Shown here: positions 1-7,739 of the stretch, in pieces
How positions within the stretch are numbered: the stretch's first letter is position 1
Layout of the letters: every line of letters begins with the position of its first letter
Assembly: GCA_030625695.1 (NCBI GenBank)
Contig: DAOUQK010000060.1
Coordinates: forward strand, 1-13,736
Length of the DNA: 13,736 nucleotides
From: Paracoccaceae bacterium
GTDB lineage: Bacteria; Pseudomonadota; Alphaproteobacteria; Rhodobacterales; Rhodobacteraceae
Direction of reading: 5' to 3'
Program-made: the position numbers and the translations under genes
The notes under the pieces: model-generated
Database searches by the model: none
Told to the model about the DNA's origin: nothing
Seen by the model: the letters and a program-made list of their open reading frames with translations, nothing else

Positions 1-200
1 ACTTTCACCGCTTCCAGGATCACCTCGGGGTTTTCCATCAGATAGGCCCGGACTTCGGCCCGGAAAATGGCGCGTTCGGCCGCACTCATCTGGGCGATAT
101 CAAGGGCGCTGGCCGGAGTTGAGAACAGAGTAGTGGTCAGGGCCAGTATCAGAAGGGCAGGGGCAGTCAGGCGGATCATGATGTGTGTCGTCCTTTTCAT
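1..200 (-). CDS. DsbA/ScsC-like secreted thiol oxidoreductase, N-terminal part
   Basis: Only the first 66 codons are present; the gene runs off the left edge and the thioredoxin CxxC site is not in view. Read on the minus strand, the protein begins MKRTTHIMIRLTAPALL, followed by a hydrophobic stretch and a PASA cleavage site, so it is exported. The mature part (LDIAQMSAAERAIFRAEV, then RAYLMENPEVILEAV) resembles the short helical region before the thioredoxin domain in DsbA-family proteins of the ScsC type. The start at 200 is chosen because AGGA lies 8 bases upstream and it gives a basic signal-peptide n-region; an in-frame ATG at 179 with AAGGA 11 bases upstream is possible. The gene diverges from the aminotransferase. 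The DsbA assignment rests on this N-terminus only. Confidence 0.7.
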   Translation of the reverse strand, partial: MKRTTHIMIRLTAPALLILALTTTLFSTPASALDIAQMSAAERAIFRAEVRAYLMENPEVILEAVK

Positions 201-327
201 TGTTGATGTCCTATGACCACATTTCGGGTGGGTTGCCAAGGCCGCGCAGGCCCCGAAACTGCGACTTTGATCATTGACCTTTGCCAAAGAACCCGGTCAA
301 ACCATGGCTGCACATAAGGAGAAATCG

Positions 328-1479
328 ATGAAAAACTCAACCCGTTCAAAGGTCGATCCCTTTATCGTGATGGACGTGATGGAGGCCGCGCGACGCGCCG
401 AAGCAGGTGGTCGCCACATTATCCATATGGAGGTCGGCCAACCCGGCACTGGCGCACCGCGCGGCGCGACCCGCGCTCTGAGTGACGCGATGGAGCAGAA
501 TGCGTTGGGCTATACCGTGGCGCTGGGCCTGCCGGCGTTAAGGGCGCGGATCGCGCGGATGTACGGCGAGCGGTATGGAATTGACCTTGATCCAGGGCGG
601 GTGGTGGTCACGTCCGGGTCATCCGGTGCGTTCATTCTGGCGTTCACAGCGTTGTTTGATACCGGCGACCGCGTAGGCATTGGCGCGCCGGGGTATCCGT
701 CTTACCGCCAGATTTTGAGCGCCCTGGGGATGGTTCCGGTTGATCTGGAAACAGCACCTGCCAACCGGCTGCAACCGGTGCCGGGCGATTTTGCCGACCT
801 TGATCTGGCCGGGCTGTTGGTGGCTTCGCCTGCCAACCCAAGCGGCACCATGCTGGATCGCGCCGCTATGGGCGCGCTGATCGAGGCGACGCAGGCGCAG
901 GACGCCGCCTTTATCTCGGACGAGATTTATCATGGGCTTGAGTATGACGCCAAAGCGGTGTCGGCGTTGGAACTGAGCGGGGATGTTTATGTGATCAACT
1001 CGTTCTCAAAGTATTATTCGATGACCGGTTGGCGGGTCGGCTGGATGGTCGTGCCCGAAGCCCACGTCAGAGTGGTCGAACGTCTGGCCCAAAACATGTT
1101 CATCTGCCCAGCCCATGCAAGTCAGGTGACGGCCCTCGCAGCGATGGACTGTGACGAGGAATTGCAAGGCAATCTCGACGTCTACCGAACGAACCGGACG
1201 TTAATGCTGGACGGGCTGCCCCGCGCCGGGTTCGGCAATTTTGCCCCCCCTGACGGCGCGTTCTATGTCTATGCCGATGTATCCGACCTGACCGACGACA
1301 GCCGCGCCTTTGCCGCCGAAATACTGGACAAGGCCGGTGTGGCAGTCACGCCGGGTCTGGATTTTGATCCGGTGCGCGGGGCATCCTGGTTGCGGTTTTC
1401 CTATGCCCGTTCCACCAGTGACATCCGCGAAGGGCTGGCGCGTCTGAAGGCGTTCATGGCCAAGCGCAAGCCATCATAA
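328..1479 (+). CDS. Pyridoxal-phosphate aminotransferase, class I/II
   Basis: A 383-residue fold-type I aminotransferase, which moves an amino group between an amino acid and a 2-oxo acid in the cytoplasm. Visible family residues are Asn170 in SPANPSGT, Asp198 and Tyr201 in SDEIYHG, the PLP-binding Lys228 in SFSKYYSMTGWRVGW, and the carboxylate-binding Arg356 in WLRFSYARS. The length is usual for the aspartate/aromatic aminotransferase group. The start at 328 follows AAGGAG (316-321) with a 6-base gap; an in-frame upstream ATG at 304 and a longer open frame from 274 lack such a site. Substrate cannot be read from the sequence. It is followed by amiC after about 130 bases holding a palindromic repeat, so co-transcription is uncertain. 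Confidence 0.93.
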   Translation: MKNSTRSKVDPFIVMDVMEAARRAEAGGRHIIHMEVGQPGTGAPRGATRALSDAMEQNALGYTVALGLPALRARIARMYGERYGIDLDPGRVVVTSGSSGAFILAFTALFDTGDRVGIGAPGYPSYRQILSALGMVPVDLETAPANRLQPVPGDFADLDLAGLLVASPANPSGTMLDRAAMGALIEATQAQDAAFISDEIYHGLEYDAKAVSALELSGDVYVINSFSKYYSMTGWRVGWMVVPEAHVRVVERLAQNMFICPAHASQVTALAAMDCDEELQGNLDVYRTNRTLMLDGLPRAGFGNFAPPDGAFYVYADVSDLTDDSRAFAAEILDKAGVAVTPGLDFDPVRGASWLRFSYARSTSDIREGLARLKAFMAKRKPS

Positions 1480-1530
1480 GCGTTCCCAAGGCTGCACATC
1501 TGGGATAAGAAGGGCGGCAACAGGGTCAGA

Positions 1531-1581
1531 AGATCGTGTCGCGTTTGAATGCATGTTTCCAAGTAAGCGCGACACATTCTA
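1531..1581. repeat. Short palindromic repeat, GTGTCGCG family, copy A
   Basis: GTGTCGCG (1536-1543) and CGCGACAC (1568-1575) form a perfect 8-bp inverted repeat around a 24-base loop. Outside the arms the sequence resembles the ends of the larger palindrome at 10641-10754: read inward, the right end here is TAGAATGTGTCGCG, and the ends there are TAGAGCGTGTCGCG and TAAAGCGTGTCGCG. It lies between the aminotransferase and amiC. It is probably a dispersed, non-coding palindromic element; it has no T-run and is not a typical intrinsic terminator. Confidence 0.55.
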
Positions 1582-1611
1582 AATGACCCGTAACCGGGCA
1601 GGAATATGACG

Positions 1612-2853
1612 ATGAACAGGCTATCTGGCTTCCTGTGTATGATGTGGCTGACGCTTGCGGCGCTGCCTGGTTTGCCGGCTTGGGCGCAAGGTTTCAGCGG
1701 ATTGGCGCGGATTGATCCGGCGGCAAGCCGGATAAGTGACCTGGGCAAGAATGGCGTGGGCATTGATCTGGCGCTTAGTCAGGGCGTGCCTTACCGGTTG
1801 TTTACCCTGGATAATCCACCCCGTCTGGTGCTGGATTTTCAAGAGGTGGACTGGAGCGGGCTTGAAACTGAAACATTTCTGGCCACGACCCGGGTTGGAC
1901 AGGTACATTTCGGCGGCTACGTGCCGGGATGGTCGCGCATGGTGATTGGGTTGAATGGGCCGATGTTGGTGCAAACCTCTGAGATGACGGTGGATCAGGT
2001 TCAGGGCTCGGCCCGGCTTGGCCTTGCGTTGATGCCAATGGACGGCGAGGCATTTGCTGCTGCGGCCGGTGCGCCGTATGATGCCCGGTGGGATTTGCCG
2101 GCACCCGCAAAGGTGGGAACGCCAACCGCGCGTCCGGCTGATGCGCCGGTTATTGTCGTGCTGGACCCGGGCCATGGCGGTATTGATCCGGGCGCAGAAC
2201 AGGGCGAAATCGTCGAAAAAGACCTGATGCTGCAGTTTGCCCGTGAGTTGCGCGAAATATTGCTGCGCAAGGGCGGGTTTGAGGTGGTGCTGACCCGCGA
2301 TGGTGATCACTTTATCTCGCTTGAGGCGCGGATATCGGTGGCACATAATGCCGGTGCGGGCGCGGATGTGTTCATCTCGCTGCATGCAGATTCTCTGGCC
2401 GAAGGGCTGGCGCATGGGGCGACGGTGCATGTGCTTAGCCGTGAGGCGTCAGATATTGCCAGCGCTAAACTGGCCGAGCGTCATGATCGGTCCGATATCC
2501 TGTCGGGGGTTGATCTGAGCGACGCGGACGATTCCGTAACCGCAGTGCTGCTTGATCTGGCGCGTCAGGAAACTCAGCCCCGCACCGATGCTTTGGCCAC
2601 GGCGCTGGTCGAGGCCATGGCCCAGACCGGCGGGCCGATGAATCGCCGGCCTTTGAGGGCGGCGGCGTTTTCGGTGCTCAAGGCGGCGGATATTCCGTCG
2701 GTTCTGATCGAACTGGGGTTTCTGTCCAGCCCGCGGGATTTGAAAAACCTGTCGGATGATGATTGGCGGGCAGGCATGGCGCTGGGCATCGCCAACGGGC
2801 TTGAAGCATGGCGTGCGCAGGACCTGGCCACCAGACCTCTGGTTCGCCAGTAG
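1612..2853 (+). CDS. amiC: N-acetylmuramoyl-L-alanine amidase AmiC
   Basis: A periplasmic zinc amidase that cuts the bond between N-acetylmuramic acid and the stem peptide in peptidoglycan, mainly during cell separation. The 413-residue protein has a signal peptide (cleavage near AWA-Q, residue 25), an AMIN-like domain (about 30-145) of the kind that targets septal wall, a Pro/Ala-rich linker, and an Amidase_3 domain (about 180-400). Zinc and catalytic residues are His188 in LDPGHGG, Glu202 in VEKDLML, His258 in ISLHADS and Glu367 in LIELGFLS. The start at 1612 is preferred because AGGA (1600-1603) is 8 bases away; the ATG at 1606 is only 2 bases from it. The stop codon TAG lies inside the first bases of a hairpin repeat. 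The next gene makes PBP1A, a cell-wall synthase. Confidence 0.95.
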   Translation: MNRLSGFLCMMWLTLAALPGLPAWAQGFSGLARIDPAASRISDLGKNGVGIDLALSQGVPYRLFTLDNPPRLVLDFQEVDWSGLETETFLATTRVGQVHFGGYVPGWSRMVIGLNGPMLVQTSEMTVDQVQGSARLGLALMPMDGEAFAAAAGAPYDARWDLPAPAKVGTPTARPADAPVIVVLDPGHGGIDPGAEQGEIVEKDLMLQFARELREILLRKGGFEVVLTRDGDHFISLEARISVAHNAGAGADVFISLHADSLAEGLAHGATVHVLSREASDIASAKLAERHDRSDILSGVDLSDADDSVTAVLLDLARQETQPRTDALATALVEAMAQTGGPMNRRPLRAAAFSVLKAADIPSVLIELGFLSSPRDLKNLSDDDWRAGMALGIANGLEAWRAQDLATRPLVRQ

Positions 2854-2927
2854 GGGTGGGGTTTACCCTATCGCACCACGCGACACTTCCTGTCGGAAGG
2901 GAAGATGGGTTGAAAACCCATCCTACG
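2850..2927. repeat. Paired GTAGG/CCTAC hairpin repeats after amiC
   Basis: The gap between amiC and mrcA holds two related units facing each other. The right unit is a perfect 8-bp stem, GATGGGTT (2904-2911) with AACCCATC (2915-2922), loop GAA, followed by CCTACG. The left unit begins GTAGGGGTGGGGTTTACCC (2850-2868) and reads like an inverted, degraded copy. A small CGACA/TGTCG hairpin (2881-2895) lies between them. The right unit matches the hairpin at 5605-5627 in form. There is no T-run after the stem, so termination is possible but not shown. The amiC stop codon is part of the left unit. From 2928 to 3038 nothing else is clear except the mrcA ribosome-binding site. Confidence 0.5.
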
Positions 2928-3038
2928 AAAAATCGACAGGTCGGTATCACCCGACGGCATAAAATGGCCGCCTGATGCTTTGACCCCGGCGCGTGTCGGG
3001 CTTATGTAGGGCAGGAACCAACTTTAAAGGCGCTCCCT

Positions 3039-5591
3039 TTGCTTCGATATATCCTTTCTTTCTTCGGCGCGATCTTCAGCACTGTCACTCTTGGCTTTGC
3101 TATGATGGCTATTGTTGTTGGCGGTATTTTCTGGGTCTATGGCCGCGATCTGCCCAGTCACGAAGCATTGGCCCAGTATACACCACCCACCATCAGCCGG
3201 ATTTATTCCGGTGAAGGCCATCTGATCGACGAATTTGCCGAGGAACGCCGGTTGTTTGCCGCCTCAAGCGCCATTCCGGCGATGATCAAGCAGGCTTTCA
3301 TCTCGGCTGAGGACAAGAACTTCTATACCCATAAAGGCTATGATCTGCGCGGCATCGGTGCCGCCGCAATCGAGGCCATCCGCTCGCGCGGGGGGACGGT
3401 CCGGGGGGCGTCGACCATTACCCAACAGGTGATGAAAAACTTTCTGCTAAGCGGGGATCGTAAGCTTGAGCGTAAGATCAAGGAAATCATCCTTGCCTCG
3501 CGGCTGGAAGAGACCCTGAACAAGGAACAGATCCTTGAACTATACCTGAACGAGATTTTTCTGGGCCAGAATTCGTTTGGGGTGGCGGCTGCCGCTCAGA
3601 CATATTTCAACAAGACGCTTGAGGATCTGGCCCCGCATGAGGCGGCATTCCTTGCGTCCTTGCCCAAAGCGCCGTCGAGGTTTCACCCGGTCAGACGCAA
3701 AGACCGCCTGTTATCGCGGCGCAATTTTGTGCTGAAAGAGATGTTCGAGAACGGCTATATCACCCGCGCCACCTATGAAGTCGAAGTCGAGATGCCGCTG
3801 CGCTCGGTTCAGAACGGTGACTTTGAGAGCTTTCGCACCGTGCTGCCGCCGCGCGACTATTTCACCGACGAAATCCGCCGTCAGCTAAGCCGGGACTTTG
3901 GCGAGGGTGAATTTTTTACCGGCGGCTTTACCGTGCGCGCCACCATCGACGAAGAAATGCAGATCGTCGCGGCGCGGTCTTTGCGCACACAGCTTGAGAA
4001 ATACGACCGGGGTCGCGGGATTTGGCGGCCGACCGGCGAGGTTCTGACGCCGGAACAAATGGCCAGTGAAGAAGCGTGGCGCGAGGCCCTGAGTGACGTC
4101 AAGATATCGCGCGACGTGTTGTTGGGGGCCGAATGGCATCCGGCTGTGGTGCTGGAAATGACGGCCAAAAACGCCCGCATCGGCATCGAAGGTGTTGACG
4201 GCGTTGCGGACGGCCATTGGATTGTCGCCAAAGATGTGACCTGGGCGCGGCGCGAGAACGCCGATGGGACCAAGGGGCGCAAGGCCCGCGTTGCTGACGA
4301 TTTGCTGGATGTGGGCGAGGTGGTGCTGGTGCGCGCCATGACCAAAGACAGCGATGGGTCGTTCGTCCGCTGGTCCCTGCGGCAGGTGCCCGAAGTACAG
4401 GGCGGCTTTGTCGCGATGGACGTCAATTCGGGCCGGGTTCTGGCGATGCAGGGCGGGTTTTCATATCAGTCGTCAGTGTTCAACCGCGCCACGCAGGCGC
4501 AACGTCAGCCGGGATCAAGTTTCAAACCGTTTGTTTATGCCGCAGCACTCGACATTGGCTATTCTCCGGCCACCATCGTCATTGACGCGCCGATCGAAAT
4601 CAACACGCCGCAGGGTCTTTGGCGGCCTCGCAATTCGTCGCATAAATTTTATGGGCCAACGCCCTTGCGCACGGGGATTGAACAGTCGCGGAACCTGATG
4701 ACTATTCGTCTGGCGCAAGAGGTTGGGATGCCGGTGGTTGCGGGCTATGCTGAACGGTTTGGAGTTTACGACGAATTAGGGCCATTCCTGGCCAATGCGC
4801 TGGGGTCTCAGGAAACCACATTGTACAAGATGGTCACAGCATATGCGATGTTCGCCAATGGCGGCGAGCGGCTGCAGCCCACGCTTGTGGACCGGATTCA
4901 GGACCGACGCGGGCGGACGATTTTTCGCCACGACAAACGTGATTGCATCGATTGTGCCAACCCCGGGCTGGCAACCGGGGCGATACCGCAAATCCGCTCA
5001 AACCGCTCTCAGGTGATGGACCCGATTACGGCCTACCAGTTAACCTCGATGATGCGCGGTGTAGTCGAACGCGGCACCGCAGCGGGGGCAGTGCGCCTAC
5101 CTGTGCCAACAGCAGGCAAGACCGGCACCACCAACGAGGCGAAGGATGTCTGGTTTATCGGCTTTACTTCAAACATTGTGGCTGGCTGTTATATCGGCCA
5201 CGACCGTCCGCGCCCATTGGGGCGGGGTGCTTATGGTGCCTCAATGTGCGGGCCGGTGTTTCAATCTTTCATGCTCAAAGCCACCGAGAAATTTGGCGGC
5301 GGCCCCTTTGCAGTTCCGCCCGGTGGGCATTTCATCAAGATCGACCGTTATACCGGGGGTCGTCTGCCAAATTCAGCAAGTGGCGAATATGTGGTGGCCG
5401 AATACTTCCGCGGCGGAGAAGAGCCGATATTTGGCCTGACATTCGATGGCGGCTTTGGCATCGGTTCGGACCTGCCATTGTTCGAAGAGGTAACGACATC
5501 AGGCCGTCAGGTCACCACATCGACCGGCGAGACGGCCATTATCGGCCCCAAGGCCAACAGCAGCACGATCAGCACAGGCGGGCTTTATTGA
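3039..5591 (+). CDS. mrcA: Penicillin-binding protein 1A, bifunctional peptidoglycan synthase
   Basis: An 850-residue class A PBP, anchored in the inner membrane, which polymerises glycan strands from lipid II and cross-links them in the periplasm. A short cytoplasmic tail is followed by one membrane helix (about 5-34). The GT51 glycosyltransferase domain has catalytic Glu91 in SAEDKNFYTHKG, then GASTITQQVMKNFLL (123-137) and the RKLERKIKEI helix. A middle OB-like region comes next, and the transpeptidase domain carries nucleophile Ser493 in SSFK (493-496), SRN (550-552) and KTG (694-696). All key residues are intact. The start is TTG, with AAAGG (3026-3030) 8 bases upstream; this keeps the whole membrane anchor, while the first ATG lies inside the helix. 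The C-terminus ends in a low-complexity Ser/Thr tail. Gene order amiC-mrcA-prfB is common in alphaproteobacteria. Confidence 0.96.
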   Translation: MLRYILSFFGAIFSTVTLGFAMMAIVVGGIFWVYGRDLPSHEALAQYTPPTISRIYSGEGHLIDEFAEERRLFAASSAIPAMIKQAFISAEDKNFYTHKGYDLRGIGAAAIEAIRSRGGTVRGASTITQQVMKNFLLSGDRKLERKIKEIILASRLEETLNKEQILELYLNEIFLGQNSFGVAAAAQTYFNKTLEDLAPHEAAFLASLPKAPSRFHPVRRKDRLLSRRNFVLKEMFENGYITRATYEVEVEMPLRSVQNGDFESFRTVLPPRDYFTDEIRRQLSRDFGEGEFFTGGFTVRATIDEEMQIVAARSLRTQLEKYDRGRGIWRPTGEVLTPEQMASEEAWREALSDVKISRDVLLGAEWHPAVVLEMTAKNARIGIEGVDGVADGHWIVAKDVTWARRENADGTKGRKARVADDLLDVGEVVLVRAMTKDSDGSFVRWSLRQVPEVQGGFVAMDVNSGRVLAMQGGFSYQSSVFNRATQAQRQPGSSFKPFVYAAALDIGYSPATIVIDAPIEINTPQGLWRPRNSSHKFYGPTPLRTGIEQSRNLMTIRLAQEVGMPVVAGYAERFGVYDELGPFLANALGSQETTLYKMVTAYAMFANGGERLQPTLVDRIQDRRGRTIFRHDKRDCIDCANPGLATGAIPQIRSNRSQVMDPITAYQLTSMMRGVVERGTAAGAVRLPVPTAGKTGTTNEAKDVWFIGFTSNIVAGCYIGHDRPRPLGRGAYGASMCGPVFQSFMLKATEKFGGGPFAVPPGGHFIKIDRYTGGRLPNSASGEYVVAEYFRGGEEPIFGLTFDGGFGIGSDLPLFEEVTTSGRQVTTSTGETAIIGPKANSSTISTGGLY

Positions 5592-5604
5592 AATTCGTGG
5601 AGGC

Positions 5605-5627
5605 GGCGGGGTGAACCCCGCCCTACC
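5605..5627. repeat. GC-rich hairpin repeat between mrcA and prfB
   Basis: GGCGGGG (5605-5611) pairs perfectly with CCCCGCC (5616-5622) around a TGAA loop, and is followed by CTACC. It starts 13 bases after the mrcA stop. It is the same kind of unit as the hairpin at 2904-2927: both end in CCTAC and keep their pairing although the stem bases differ. Units of the form GTAGGG-C/T-GGGG are, from memory, frequent between genes in this bacterial family. A GTG inside it (5611) opens the prfB frame upstream but is not the true start. Confidence 0.55.
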
Positions 5628-5688
5628 GCTTGTTCGCAGGCGTGGTCTGGTTTATCACCGTTTCTCATCCCCCATTGCAGGAATTCCT

Positions 5689-6813
5689 ATGCGCGCCGAA
5701 ATCCAGAACATTACCGCCGAGATTGAAAAGTCGCTTGTGCTGTTGGCGCAACGGATGGATCAGGAAACCGCCCCTCACCGGCTTGAGGAATTCAATGCCC
5801 GGGTCGAGGATCCGACCCTGTGGGACAACCCCGAAGCGGCGCAGAAGCTGATGCGCGACCGGCAGATGCTGGTCGACGCGATGGAGACTTATGACAGTAT
5901 CGCCCAGGACATGACCGATTATTGCGAGTTGATCGAACTGGGTGAAATGGAAGAGGACCAGGAGGTCATCACCGAAGCCGAAGACGGCATCAAAGCGTTG
6001 GGGCAAAAGGCCGCCAAGAAAGAGCTTGAGGCACTGCTGGACGGCGAAGCCGACGGTAATGACACCTTTCTTGAGATCAATTCCGGGGCCGGGGGCACGG
6101 AAAGCTGTGACTGGGCCAGCATGCTGGCGCGGATGTATGTGCGCTGGGCGGAAAAGAAGGGCTATAAGGTTGAATTACAATCAGAAAGTTCCGGCGAAGA
6201 GGCCGGGATCAAATCGGCGACCTATAAGATTGCCGGGCAAAATGCCTATGGCTGGCTGAAATCCGAAAGCGGCGTGCATCGTTTGGTGCGCATCTCGCCG
6301 TTTGACAGTGCTGCCAAGCGGCATACTTCGTTTTCGTCTGTCTGGGTTTATCCGGTGGTCGACGACAATATCGATATTGAAGTCAATCCAAGTGATATCC
6401 GCATTGATACCTATCGTTCGTCGGGGGCCGGCGGGCAGCATGTGAACACCACCGATTCCGCGGTGCGCATCACCCACCATCCAACCGGAATCGTGGTGAC
6501 ATCATCGGTGAAATCGCAGCATCAGAACCGCGATATCGCCATGAAAGCCCTGAAATCACGGCTTTATCAGATGGAGTTGGACAAGCGGAACGCGGCGATC
6601 AACGAAGCACATGAGAATAAGGGCGACGCCGGTTGGGGTAATCAGATACGCTCTTACGTGTTGCAGCCTTATCAGATGGTCAAAGATCTGCGCACTAATT
6701 TTGAGACGTCAGATACCAAAGGCGTGTTGGACGGTGATCTGGACGGTCTGATGGGGGCAACCCTGGCGATGGGCGTGTCCGGCAAAGGGCGCGCCGAGGC
6801 GCAGGGCGGCTAG
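5689..6813 (+). CDS. prfB: Peptide chain release factor 2 (RF2)
   Basis: RF2 ends translation at UGA and UAA codons on the ribosome. The 374-residue protein has the N-terminal helical domain (about 1-110), the codon-recognition loop SPF (203-205), which is the RF2 type rather than the PxT of RF1, and the GGQ motif (248-250) in SSGAGGQHVNTTDS, which triggers peptide release. Length matches the family. The start at 5689 follows AGGA (5679-5682) by 6 bases and gives MRAEIQN; the open frame continues upstream to a GTG at 5611, but that part is repeat sequence. The gene is read straight through: the in-frame UGA and +1 frameshift used by E. coli prfB are absent, so that autoregulation does not apply here. 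Confidence 0.97.
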   Translation: MRAEIQNITAEIEKSLVLLAQRMDQETAPHRLEEFNARVEDPTLWDNPEAAQKLMRDRQMLVDAMETYDSIAQDMTDYCELIELGEMEEDQEVITEAEDGIKALGQKAAKKELEALLDGEADGNDTFLEINSGAGGTESCDWASMLARMYVRWAEKKGYKVELQSESSGEEAGIKSATYKIAGQNAYGWLKSESGVHRLVRISPFDSAAKRHTSFSSVWVYPVVDDNIDIEVNPSDIRIDTYRSSGAGGQHVNTTDSAVRITHHPTGIVVTSSVKSQHQNRDIAMKALKSRLYQMELDKRNAAINEAHENKGDAGWGNQIRSYVLQPYQMVKDLRTNFETSDTKGVLDGDLDGLMGATLAMGVSGKGRAEAQGG

Positions 6814-6850
6814 GGTTCTGACCGCGGCAGATTTTGATTTTGTCTGATAT

Positions 6851-6868
6851 CGCACCCCGTGCGGTTTT
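6851..6868 (+). terminator. Weak hairpin after prfB
   Basis: CGCAC (6851-6855) pairs with GTGCG (6859-6863) around CCC, then G and TTTT (6865-6868). It lies 38 bases after the prfB stop and has the form of a weak intrinsic terminator. The stem is only 5 bp, so efficiency would be low. The rest of the 136-base gap before the DUF2189 gene shows no convincing promoter. Confidence 0.35.
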
Positions 6869-6949
6869 GACGCGACATGTGAAGTAAAGATCGCAATAGT
6901 ATCCTTTGAAGGTTCTGCGCAAAGACGCAGGCCATGAGGGAGGGACGAC

Positions 6950-7723
6950 ATGAACAGTGATAAACCGATGGGCGTGCCGCAATTGCGCGCGGTCACATTT
7001 TCCATGTTGGGCGAGGCTTTGCGGCGTGGCGTGCGGGATTTTCGTCGTGCACCTTTGTGTGGTGTGTTCTTTGCCGGCATCTTTATGCTGGGCGGCTGGG
7101 CCATTGTCTGGGTCAGTATGGTAACTGGCACAACTTTCTGGATGGTTCTGGCGGCGATTGGTTTTCCGCTGATCGGGCCGTTTGCCGCTGTTGGACTTTA
7201 TGAGGTGTCGCATCGGCTTGAACAAGGCAAGGCGTCTAATTTCCTTGATATAATTCAGGTTGTTAGCCATCAGAGTCGGCGGCAATTGCCGTCCATATGC
7301 GCCATCATTGTCGTTGTGTTTCTGTTCTGGTTCTTCGCCGGGCATCTGATATTTGCATTGTTTCTTGGCCTGTCTACCATGACCAATGTGATGTCGTCTG
7401 TGGCGGTGTTTGCAACACCTACCGGCATGATGATGCTGGCCGTAGGCACCGGCGTTGGTGCGCTGTTTGCGCTGTTGCTGTATATGATCTCCGTGCTGTC
7501 ATTGCCTTTGCTACTGGACCGCGAGGTGGATTTTGTCACCGCGATGATCACCTCGTTTCAATATGTGATGGCGTACCCTGTGCAGATGTTGCTTTGGGGG
7601 GTAATCATCGCCGTGATCACCTTTGCGGCCCTTCTGCCGATGTTCCTGGGTTTGTTGATTGCGCTGCCCTTGCTGGGCCATGCGTCCTGGCATTTGTATC
7701 GCTTGATAACCATTGAAGACTGA
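6950..7723 (+). CDS. DUF2189 integral membrane protein
   Basis: A 257-residue inner-membrane protein of unknown function. Hydrophobic segments lie at about 36-57, 62-84, 115-141, 156-190 and 211-243, with the last two long enough to hold more than one pass. Features shared with DUF2189 proteins, as I recall the family, are GPFAAVGLYEVSHRLEQG after the second segment and the LPLLLDREVDFVTAM stretch. The N-terminal 33 residues are polar and basic (RRGVRDFRR), so they probably face the cytoplasm. The start at 6950 follows a strong AGGGAGGGA (6937-6945). No known partner is adjacent: prfB is upstream, and the next gene is convergent. The final codons GAA GAC TGA form one arm of a hairpin with the next gene's end. 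Confidence 0.85.
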   Translation: MNSDKPMGVPQLRAVTFSMLGEALRRGVRDFRRAPLCGVFFAGIFMLGGWAIVWVSMVTGTTFWMVLAAIGFPLIGPFAAVGLYEVSHRLEQGKASNFLDIIQVVSHQSRRQLPSICAIIVVVFLFWFFAGHLIFALFLGLSTMTNVMSSVAVFATPTGMMMLAVGTGVGALFALLLYMISVLSLPLLLDREVDFVTAMITSFQYVMAYPVQMLLWGVIIAVITFAALLPMFLGLLIALPLLGHASWHLYRLITIED

Positions 7724-7739
7724 CACGAACTCAGTCTTC
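7715..7739. terminator. Hairpin formed by the ends of two convergent genes
   Basis: GAAGACTGA (7715-7723) and TCAGTCTTC (7731-7739) are a perfect 9-bp inverted repeat around a 7-base loop. The arms are the last two codons plus stop of the DUF2189 gene (Glu-Asp-stop) and of the 70-residue gene on the other strand (also Glu-Asp-stop). Only 7 bases separate the two stop codons. The same hairpin would form in both transcripts. There is no T-run on either side, so it may stabilise 3' ends or work with Rho rather than act as a classical intrinsic terminator. Confidence 0.5.

Noticed and set aside
180..327. Promoters in the gap between the DsbA-like gene and the aminotransferase
   Set aside because: TTGGCA and TTGACC boxes occur, but no -10 match at fitting distance was convincing on either strand.
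1621..2430. A 269-codon minus-strand frame opposite amiC
   Set aside because: Composition is Arg/His/Gln-rich as in typical antisense frames of GC-rich genes; amiC explains the region.
4943..5614. A 223-codon frame inside mrcA on the same strand
   Set aside because: It is a shifted frame across the transpeptidase domain, whose KTG motif is in the main frame.
5611..5688. Longer prfB starting at a GTG
   Set aside because: The GTG lies in a hairpin repeat and lacks a ribosome-binding site; the ATG at 5689 has AGGA at proper distance and gives the family N-terminus.
6867..6895. TTGACG as -35 box for the DUF2189 gene
   Set aside because: No acceptable -10 box lies 16-18 bases downstream, and the sequence overlaps a likely repeat fragment.
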